Part shown: positions 33,834 to 44,100 of the stretch, in pieces | Layout of the letters: each line of letters starts with the position of its first letter | Numbering within the stretch: position 1 is the first letter of the stretch | Virus record (IMG/VR): IMGVR_UViG_3300025159_000134 | Location: 1-64,000 of that record | Source: a virus | Strand: one strand, 5' to 3' | DNA: 64,000 bases | Notes under the pieces: model-generated | What the model was told of the DNA's origin: nothing | Database searches by the model: none | The model's input: only the letters and a program-made list of their open reading frames with translations | Made by a program: the position numbers and the translations under genes

Positions 33834-36800
33834 TTACAATCCTGCACCAAATAAATTATCTTGATAGTTATATAATGCTTCGTAATCTCTCATTATCTCT
33901 TTTACAATAGGTATTTGTTTTTGAATTTTAATTTTATATTTATTCTCACCTTTCCATTTACCTCTCTCATATACTTCTGTATAACTTTCAGGATTAAATA
34001 TTCCTCCTACAATTGAACCTGCAGTTTCTAAAATTCTAGCTGATGGTATAGGTGAACGTAATATCTTATAAGCTTCAGAAGGATTTCTATATTGTGATAA
34101 TTCAGTTTCTAATCTTCTAATTTGATATGCTATAAAATACAACCAATCATCATCCTCACCACTTGCTAATCCTGAAAAGAACATTGACATTAATGGTAAT
34201 ATAGCAGAGGTTAATACTATTTCAGTAACAGAACGTTTAATATTATGTTTTTCATAATCACTTAATTTATTCCATTCAATACTTGATAATGCAGCTTGTT
34301 TATTTCTTATACTATTCATTACAAATCTAATTAATGTAACATATGTACCCTCTTCATTTTCTTGAAGGGCATAACTAAATGACCTTTCATCCTCATCTAA
34401 ATCTTCTTGTCTTTTTAATGAATACATTATACCTTTACCTCTAGCTACACCCATTGGCACTAAATACTTTCTATAAAGCATCATTAATTTACCCCACCAA
34501 TGTCTCATTATTTCAGGTTGGTCAGTTTCTCTATAATTACCTATTGAATCATAAAGTTTTTTAATGATTAATAAATCTACTTTTTCTTTACCTCCTTCAG
34601 TATATTTTGTTAACCTTGAATGTGTAGTATATACAACTTTATCACTAGTAGTAATTAAACCTGTAACAGGGTCAATAGTAATCATATCTAATAAAGAAGC
34701 TGCATCATTTTCTTGAACTACTTTACCATCTTTATTAATAAATTTACCATTTTCATTCATCACTTTTACACCATCTAATATTGACATAGTAATAACTGAT
34801 TGCATCCAATGTTCACCCGTTTCTTGAAATACTTGTAATGTTTTAGAATCTAATCCAGCTTTAAACATATCACTTTGTAAAAAACTAGCATTTGATAAAT
34901 TAAAAATACCTCTAATATTAAATAACTCATTTAACTGGTTTACATATGATATATTTATTGGATTAGAAATATCAGATATAGAATGTATTAAATTTTTACC
35001 ATAAATAGCATTAGCTTTTGCTATACTTGAAGCTTTAATATGTTGACCTTTTAAAAATGATTCTAAAAATAATTGGGCATTAGCATTTACAACGTTAGCA
35101 GTTCCTGATGCTACGTTAAATGTTAAAGTAAAAAGTGCACTAAATCTATTAATAGCACCTACAACTTTATTCATATCAACAGTATTAACTTTAGTATCAG
35201 TATGATTCATAATATCATAAAAGCGAGACTCTAACATATTAGTCATTACTTTAACAGTATTAGTCTCTCTACCAGATACTATATTTAATTTATGGTCTCT
35301 CCAATTTACTATCTTAGTAGTACCAGTTTTCTCATAATAATCCTTATCTTTTGCAATATCTAGAAGAAATGTTAAATCCATTTCAGCTTTCTTTCTAATA
35401 TTATACATATTACCGTTTTTAAATTCCAAACGCATAATACTCATTAAGTCTAAAGACTGTTGCTTGTTATCAAATTCACCAGTAACGTCTCTATAATGTA
35501 CCTTTAATTGATAGATTTGTTGGTTATCTAAACCTGTTTTTCTTACAGTATAACCTACATCATCAGGTCGAGTTTTAGTAAAATTATCTACTTTATCTTT
35601 AATTATACCCCCTACTTTACCTGTCCATAATCTTTCTAAATCTGACTTAGTTACTTTTGGTAGTTCAAAAAATCTAGTGCCATAACTAAATGTAATTAAA
35701 GACTGTTGACCATAAGTTTGCTTATGACTCAATGTTATAATATCTGTAAATAAATCTAATACATTTTTTTCAGCTTTAGATAGACCACTTAAATTTTCCT
35801 TCCACTTGTCTTTAATACCAATTAGTTCACCTTCTGAATTAAAATCCATATGTTGGTTTTCAAAAGTTTTAACTACTTTTAATTTCTCTTTAATTAAAGA
35901 ACTTAATTCTTTTTGTGCAGCTATATATTCTGCACTTTGATAACCATGTATTTTAGGAATTTCTTTGATATCTAATCTTTTTTGAGCAATTTTTTTATCA
36001 TATTCTGCTCTCATTTCTCTGATTTTAAGATGAACTTCAGTATAAAATTCTACTTTATAATCACTTTTTAAATAAGGTTTACCATTTTTATCAAATCTAA
36101 GAATATTTTCATAAAGTTTTGTAATATCATTAGTGCCTTTTTCTTTAACTAACTCATTAAAAGCTTTCTGAAATTCAGCATCTTTTTCCTTTTCTATTTT
36201 AATTCTTTCATTATCTAGTTGAACTAACATTTGATTCATAATTTGAACAAATGTAGAACTAATATTTACTGATGATTGCCAATTAACATTGAAATTAGCT
36301 ATATCCATCATTGGATTTTCTAATAATTCTTCTATATAAGTATCTAAATCTTGTTGAATTAAATCTTTATCTCTATTTAACATTTTATCCATTACCCAAG
36401 TTTGTTTATTCTCAGGTATATGACTATCTTTATGTTCTTTATTTAATCTATCTCTATGTTTCTTTTCAACTTGTGGGAAGTATTTAATATCATTTAATTT
36501 AAATTTCATTCCCTTTTTCATTATACTAAACATTTCTTTATTTAAAAAAGAATATGTACCAGTTGCTTTAATGATATCTTGTTCTATTTTAAGAATATCA
36601 CCTTTTGGAATAATTGTTTGAGCTTCATCTCGTTTAATTGCATCAACTAAATTGGCTATATCATGTACAACCGAATATGTAGTTAAATAGTTTTTATAAA
36701 TTTTAATTCCATTTGTAATAGCATCTTCATCTTTAATATCTATTTGATTTATTTTAGTATGAATATAATTTAAATTAGTCATCATATTTTTCATAAATAT

Positions 36801-38111
36801 TAAAACTGCTTCCATTTGGAAGTTATCTTTATATCTATCCATATCTTGTTGCAAATCAACTAGTACTTGAATATATTTATCAATACCCTCTTTCTTTTTA
36901 GGGTCAGTAATCCATTTTTGAAGATTTCTATAGTTTCTTAAATTTAAATCTATACTTTGACGCAATCTTTCCATAGTATATTTAACTTTATCTTCAGTTG
37001 TACGAAGACTAGTGTAAATATCTAATTTATCTTTTTGTTCAACTTTTGTTGCAAATATACCTTTACCTAATACTTGTTCAGTAGGTATAATATTTAAAAT
37101 TTCATCTACTATTTGTTGATATTCAACTTGTTTAGGTCCAAATAAACCACGTATATAATCTACAAATTTATTCCACCATTTACTTTTTTGAGCAATTCTA
37201 TCTAACGATTTTATTTTATCTTGAAAATCAGGATTAGTCATTATTTCAGCAATAAATTCAACTTCATTAGTGAAACCATATCCTTCTTTACCTCCTAAAT
37301 ATGAATACATTTTAAAAGATTCATCAATAAACTTCTTAAACATTTGTTGTTCAAATGTAATAGGATTTTGATATGCTCCAATAGTTACACTATGAACAAC
37401 CTCATGCATAAATTTACGAATAGCCTCTTGCTCATTTGATTCTTGTAAATTTTCTAAAGATATTCTTATTTGATTATTCTCTGCAGAAAATTCCATAAAG
37501 TTAGTAGGATCTTTTAATTCGTCTTTATCAACTATTTTTACACTTGCTTTTGTTGCAGTAACTAATAATTGAGCTAATTTAAAAAATTCTAAACTTTTAG
37601 CATTAAACCCATCGAAGTTTTTAATAATATTATCTAATATTTCAATAGCTGTATAATTAGATTTATCAATACCATTAAATAATACATGTTTTATATTACT
37701 AAATATTTTATCTTTATTAAAACCCTCACTTTGAGTCTCTTTATCTGTAACTAATAATTTTTCAGGTTGATTATTATCTATTATTTCATCTAATTTATTA
37801 GAATCAAATGATTTATATTTTAAAGGTTTATTAGATGATATTACAGCTTCATCTAACATATCTAATAATTTATCATTAGGCATTATTCTAATAATATTTC
37901 TATATCCTCCTTGGGGGTAATCAACTCTATTTTGCACTGTATTAAATAGCATCATTTTACCATCACCCACACCATATTTAATATAGGCGTGAGCGGTCAT
38001 TTCTTCATTTGCTTGTTTAAATTTGAATATATCTTTAACAGTTCTATTCTCTCCTAAAGCACCATTTTTATTAAGATACTCCATTGATGTTTGTCTAATT
38101 GGACAGCTCAT
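33834..38111 (-). CDS. Giant virion protein (1,425 aa) with N-terminal zincin domain; crAss-like RNAP-block protein
   Basis: This is the last gene of the late arm. A zincin-like motif H236-E-V-V-H240 sits in a helix, with a downstream YGFTNEVEFIAE segment that can supply the third ligand. The middle (about 380-800) is long, helical and highly charged. The C-terminal part has hydrophobic helices (for example VLTSAILPLMSMFFSGLA, near 1300). In crAss-like phages two or three giant proteins, including the virion RNA polymerase, are encoded together at this place and packaged for injection. The order here fits that, but a polymerase motif is not visible in this protein. It starts MSC, like its neighbour. 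Confidence 0.7.
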   Translation of the reverse strand: MSCPIRQTSMEYLNKNGALGENRTVKDIFKFKQANEEMTAHAYIKYGVGDGKMMLFNTVQNRVDYPQGGYRNIIRIMPNDKLLDMLDEAVISSNKPLKYKSFDSNKLDEIIDNNQPEKLLVTDKETQSEGFNKDKIFSNIKHVLFNGIDKSNYTAIEILDNIIKNFDGFNAKSLEFFKLAQLLVTATKASVKIVDKDELKDPTNFMEFSAENNQIRISLENLQESNEQEAIRKFMHEVVHSVTIGAYQNPITFEQQMFKKFIDESFKMYSYLGGKEGYGFTNEVEFIAEIMTNPDFQDKIKSLDRIAQKSKWWNKFVDYIRGLFGPKQVEYQQIVDEILNIIPTEQVLGKGIFATKVEQKDKLDIYTSLRTTEDKVKYTMERLRQSIDLNLRNYRNLQKWITDPKKKEGIDKYIQVLVDLQQDMDRYKDNFQMEAVLIFMKNMMTNLNYIHTKINQIDIKDEDAITNGIKIYKNYLTTYSVVHDIANLVDAIKRDEAQTIIPKGDILKIEQDIIKATGTYSFLNKEMFSIMKKGMKFKLNDIKYFPQVEKKHRDRLNKEHKDSHIPENKQTWVMDKMLNRDKDLIQQDLDTYIEELLENPMMDIANFNVNWQSSVNISSTFVQIMNQMLVQLDNERIKIEKEKDAEFQKAFNELVKEKGTNDITKLYENILRFDKNGKPYLKSDYKVEFYTEVHLKIREMRAEYDKKIAQKRLDIKEIPKIHGYQSAEYIAAQKELSSLIKEKLKVVKTFENQHMDFNSEGELIGIKDKWKENLSGLSKAEKNVLDLFTDIITLSHKQTYGQQSLITFSYGTRFFELPKVTKSDLERLWTGKVGGIIKDKVDNFTKTRPDDVGYTVRKTGLDNQQIYQLKVHYRDVTGEFDNKQQSLDLMSIMRLEFKNGNMYNIRKKAEMDLTFLLDIAKDKDYYEKTGTTKIVNWRDHKLNIVSGRETNTVKVMTNMLESRFYDIMNHTDTKVNTVDMNKVVGAINRFSALFTLTFNVASGTANVVNANAQLFLESFLKGQHIKASSIAKANAIYGKNLIHSISDISNPINISYVNQLNELFNIRGIFNLSNASFLQSDMFKAGLDSKTLQVFQETGEHWMQSVITMSILDGVKVMNENGKFINKDGKVVQENDAASLLDMITIDPVTGLITTSDKVVYTTHSRLTKYTEGGKEKVDLLIIKKLYDSIGNYRETDQPEIMRHWWGKLMMLYRKYLVPMGVARGKGIMYSLKRQEDLDEDERSFSYALQENEEGTYVTLIRFVMNSIRNKQAALSSIEWNKLSDYEKHNIKRSVTEIVLTSAILPLMSMFFSGLASGEDDDWLYFIAYQIRRLETELSQYRNPSEAYKILRSPIPSARILETAGSIVGGIFNPESYTEVYERGKWKGENKYKIKIQKQIPIVKEIMRDYEALYNYQDNLFGAGL

Positions 38112-38130
38112 ATTTTATATTTTATTTTTA

Positions 38131-41100
38131 TTAACATTTAAAAGGTTCTTCAACATCGAATTCATCTAAACTCCATTGTTCATCTAATTCATAATCAGAT
38201 TTTGCAGATTGACTTACAAAAGATTTAAATCCTTCTATATCTTGTTTAGAACCTAATATGTGAAGTTGAGTTTTATTTTTAATTCCTATAGTGGTACTTT
38301 TATTATTCCCAATTTCTATAACATTATCTATAATTATACTATCATAAGCTTCATTATTTCTAACATCTTTTATTATTGCATTTTCTTTTTTACCCTCAAT
38401 TTCATAAGAATCATATCTTTGTCCTTCAACATCTATTATAGATGGATTTTTAATATTTAGTATACCAGCTATAAAATTTTTAGGACCTCTAACTAATCCT
38501 AATTTCTCATTTTCATTTTTTTCAGTAGTCATTGTCATATTACCAGCAGAATCTTTTTCATAAATAAATTTAGAAAAATCAGACCAATATAGAGAATTTT
38601 GAGCAACTTTTTTACTATTTGATAGAAATAATAAGTCTATTCGTTTCTCTTTAAGAAATTGTTCTACACCATTAATAGTTTTAGACTTATCTCCTCTATA
38701 AACAATATCTTTTACTTTACTATCAGGAAATATAGTATTCAGATATTCAGAATATTGTTGTTGTGTTCCTATATTAGCCAATTCAGGATTAGATTCAAAT
38801 ACATCTGATACTCCTTCTTTAACTTTACTCTCCTCTACAAATGAATTGAAGGAATCAGTTTTATCTTTATTTTGAACAATTATGTTAGTAGCTAATGCAA
38901 ATGCTTGACTATATAAAGTTTCTTCTTTTTTAGTAATATTAAATAGACTTAATATATAGCTGAATACTTCTTCAAATAAATTATCATATTTTTTAGCTTC
39001 AATTGGTGGAACCTCTTTTAATGCATTAATTAAATTAGCATCTGTAAATAATGCTACTAAAAATTCATCTACATTATTAAATCCATATGCATCTTTTTCA
39101 CTTTTTATAATTGCTTTCTCTCTATATGCTCTTGCTACATCTAAAAATCTTTGCATCTCTAATTTAACACTAGGATGATCTTTCATATAATTTGTAGTAT
39201 ATGCATGTAAAATTTCATGTAACAATGTATTTTCACTACCTAATCCTCTAAATTTAGCATTTTCATTCATTTCAATAAAATGCTTACCAGGATGATATCT
39301 TCCAGCAAATGGATCATCATATTCTAACGTTTCAGCATATTCTTTACTATTAAGTAAAGTTAAGTTAACTGGAACATTATATTCTAATAATTTTTTAGCT
39401 AATTTATTTAATGGGTGTTTACTATTTGCAATCTTAGTAAGAATATCTGTAGAAGATTGTGTAGGTGTTGGAAAATACTTTTCACGTATTTGTAAATCCT
39501 GTTTACCTCTTTGTGATTCTGTAGATTTAATAGAATCGTTAAATAAATCTAATTGGGTATCATCTTTTTCAACTACTTTCTTACTTCTTTTAGAAGGTTT
39601 AACTTTAGTCTTAGCTTCAGCCTTTTGTATTATTTCTTCTGTTACAATTGCTTCAGGGTCAAATTCTTTAGTTAAATCTGTTCTAGCTATTGTTTTTGAT
39701 AATAGTTTACCATCTAGTTTATTACTAGTAAGAATATTTGATTTGACAGAGCTTGATAATCCTGAACCTACCATAGCTGTAGTAATATCATATTCTACAA
39801 CTGTATTCGTATTATTATCTTTAATACCTAGTACACTAGTACGTACATATACAGCTTTACCATTATCATAACCTAATAATCTAAAATATCTATTATCTAC
39901 CACATCTCCATAATCTGACGATACCTTATATAATACCATATGGGGTGATCTGCCAGGTTCTTTCATTGTAAAAGTAGTTTTCATTCCATCACTACTTTTT
40001 AAATCAACTTGATTAGGAAATATACCTTTAACTAAACTTCTATCTCCATAATTATTTCTTAAAAATTGATTAATAAAGTTAGTATCAACAAATTCACCAT
40101 TTAATTCTAAACGTTTTAAATAACTATTAAATCTATTTTTATTAAACCATTCATATGGTATAAATTCATGAAATTGATTAATACTATTATTAAATCCAGT
40201 AATTAAATATGCATATTTTATTAACTGCTCTCCTATTTCAGGATTAGTTTCTAATAATTCTTTCCAACCTTCTGTTAGAGTATTTTTTAATGATACTGTT
40301 TTTCTAAGATTAGGCATTGATATAAAGAATTTTGTTGTACCAGTTCCCTCTTTAATAATTAATTCTTTAACTAACGGATTATTAGAATTTTTTTGAAATT
40401 TCATAAATGTAGTTGGAAATTCTTCTAATAATTTAATCCTTTCTTCTTTAGATAATTTTAATGCTGGAAATCCCGACATAACATAAGAATGATATGCTTG
40501 TTCTAATTTATCACCTAATTTTTCATTTTCTAAAGTATTACCATATATAGAAGATGATATTTCATTAAATGTTGTTACTACGGAATTTGATGCACTTAAA
40601 AAATATTTAGAGTTTTCTCTCATTATTTTATAAATAGCATCTATACTATTCTCTTTTAGATGTCCAAATGCAGTATTTTCTCCATTATATATTAACTTTC
40701 CTTCAAAACCATTTAAAGATTCAGGTTGATTACTGTTTAATATCATATTATTAACTCTATTATTAGCAATAATTAAAGAGTTAATATTTTTACCTTTACC
40801 ATCTACAGTAATTCTAGTAGCTTTTACACCTCTATTTACATTCTTAGAAGGTACTTTAAGTTTGTTATATAATTCTAAAACTGTTAATTGTACTTGGATA
40901 TCTGATTCTTCTTTTATTTGGTTTCTTAAAGTTTCAAGATTTAATTTATCAAAATCAATAGGTTTAGCTTCAAAAAATTCATGATATGTATCTACAAATC
41001 TATCTATAATTAATTCTATATTTTCTTCTAACTCAGTATTAGTTTTTAATTCTTTATAATCAATTCCATATATTTTAATAATTCCTTTTTGAATACTATT

Positions 41101-44100
41101 TCTAAATCTACCTATATTAGCTTCATAATTCTCATTACCTTTTTTACCAATCCACTTTATATTATCAGGTGTAACCGTTGCTCTAAATACTGTTTGTAAA
41201 TTAAGTGTTTTATCATTAAAAGTATAATCTGCTGTATCTGGTATTGAATCTATAGCTTTTTGTAATTTAAATTTATTTAATAATTTACCAGTATCCTGAA
41301 TAGTATTGGATTCCATATTATTAATAAACTTTACATACTCTCTTAAAATAGGTTGAGCTATAAAAGCATTAACATAAAATGGGTGTACGCCTGCTCTTAA
41401 TAACATAAATATAGTGTTATTAGTTTGAGTTACCCAATTTCCTCTAACAATAAATGGATTTTTAGCAATATCTACAAATCCATTTATAGATTGCATCATA
41501 GTATCAGTTAATGGTATAGTAGCTAATTTTTTAATATCCTCATATGTAATATGCTTAGATTTAGGTAGATTTTTATTAAATGATTTAACATATCCTTTAA
41601 TATCTTTGTCTGATAAGGTTACAGAAAACTGCTTATCTAAAACAGTATTCCCTTCAGCATTAGAATTACCCCAACCTATATAAAATTCATTTATAGATTG
41701 TTCAGCCATTGCACCTCTTACTGCATCTTGAGCAGCATTAACATTCTGTCCAAGACCAGCTTTACCAGATGCAAATTGTTGTTTTAACTCTAAATCACTA
41801 ATAGCATTGAAATCCATTAAATCATCAGCTGATTCTTCAGGTAAAAGATTTAAAATATCATTTTGAATATCTTTTAAATCAATGGAATTCATTACATCAT
41901 TAATTACATCCTTATTTAGTAATATACTTTTATATGTTTCAATTAATTTATTTTGTACAACAGCTAATGATTGTTCATGTAAAGGATATTCTACCCCATA
42001 TGGGTCAACCATTGGTTCAGCATATATTAATCTTTCAAGTTCACCTAAATTTATATCTTCTTGAAATTGTTTAGCATATCCACTTTGTTCTATATCTCCA
42101 GATAATAAAATATCTGCAATAAATAATTCACGTATATATTTAGCATCTTTATTATCTAAATCAGTATGTCCAACTGCTTTTAATTCATCTCTTACCTCTT
42201 TAACAGTTAATTGATTATTTCGCATGAACTCATACCCTTTAGTTACAGTTGCTTTACTATATCTTGGGATAAAAGATGGTATCATCAAATACATTTTATC
42301 AATATCAAAGTCAGAACCTGTTTTTGATGTCATACCTGTATAAGCTATTACTGTATCACCTGTTGTTTCAGGTAATATACCAGCAATCATTAGGGCATCA
42401 TTAGAAGGTAGTGCTTGATTTGGAATTCTATATCCAATTATATTTGTTAATATCTTTTCATCTATTTTACCATTCTCATACTTTCCAGTAGCTTCATTGT
42501 ATGTTCCAAATAATTCTTCTTGTGATAATTCTTTATAATTAGGAATATATTTAGCTATGAAAGAACCTGAAATAAATATAGCACCTGGCACTAATACTTC
42601 TTTACCTGTAATAGGATCTGTTCTCATTTCAGGAGAATGTAATTTTGCATTCGTTTTATCTTTAGTAAACCATGGAGTAAATTTTATATTTTGTGACTTT
42701 GCTTCATCATAAGATACTCCATAGTCAGACATTTGTATAAATCCTCCACCATTTGTTTTAATTTTTATTACTTCACTATTAACTAACGAACTAAATACAT
42801 TTTGAAACATTTGAAAACTTCCTGGTATACCATATGGTGATATTCCTGCTTCTAAAGCTTTTATAAAATTAATTGGAACATCATTACGTTTTTTTAATTG
42901 CGTTATAATTGATTCATATAAAGCGTGTTCATTTGTAATTTTATTTGTTTCAGGGTTAACACCTAATTTATTTAAAACTCTATTTAATCCTTTAGAAGAT
43001 AATATACCAGTAATATTATTTAAATGTTTAATTACTTCAACATTTGACATTTCTTTATTATCAATATCAAATATAGTATTATTATTATAAGCTAATCCTT
43101 GAAATATATTAACTTGAATCTGACTACCAATATCTGTAGCTTTAATTCCTTTTACTGGTAAATCTTGTTGTAGTTTCCAACCTGAATTATTTAAAGATAA
43201 TTTGTTAAGTATAAAATCAGTTTCAACATCTCCATTTATATCATGAGTAGTAACAGGTTGAGGTTTACCAACTTTAATACCATCTTCTACTATTAATTCA
43301 TGTATTTGGTCTTGATAGTCTAATTTTTTACCATTAATATCTTTAACCATTTTATTATATAATGTTTCTAGTCCTGTACCTTTAATTAATCCTGGTAATA
43401 ATACAGCTTGAGAATATTTTAAATATACAGGTCTTCCATTTTCTTGCATATCAAAATATACACCTTTTAAAGGTTGAGCAAGTAATTTTAATTCCTCCTT
43501 AGTAAACTCTGGATTATCTTGTAGCATTTTTCGGTATATTTCCTCATGTTGAGTAGTAAATTTACCAATTCTACGTATTATAAATTCCCATCGTGCAGGA
43601 GTAATCCAAGCTTGAGCATCTGTAGAATTTACTCTTTCATAGTGCTTATATGCTTTCTCTGTTAAAAAAGTTTTTAAATTAGCTAATGAAGGCGCTTCGA
43701 CACTAACAGATTTAATAATACTAGCATTAAATTTTTCTTCTCCCGCAAGTAATCTCATATATAAACCATCTGTGTATGTAGCAGGTACTCGTTTCTTATA
43801 ATCCATTATATCAGAATAATAAGCTACATCACCAGTAAACATTTTAGAAAATTCAACTTGTGACATTACACTATTAATAAATATATCACCAGCTAATTGT
43901 AAACTTATTTCATCTGTAGTTAAGCCTTGCTCTTTATAACTATTATAAATGCCAGAATCTAATGCATTATTATACAAATTACCTGACTCATTAAATAATA
44001 AAATTTTATTATTAATAAGCTCCTTTAAAGTAGTTTTAATACCTTTAGAAATAGCATTTTCAATTTGACGTATAACTAAATCTTTTACCTCATCTAAATT

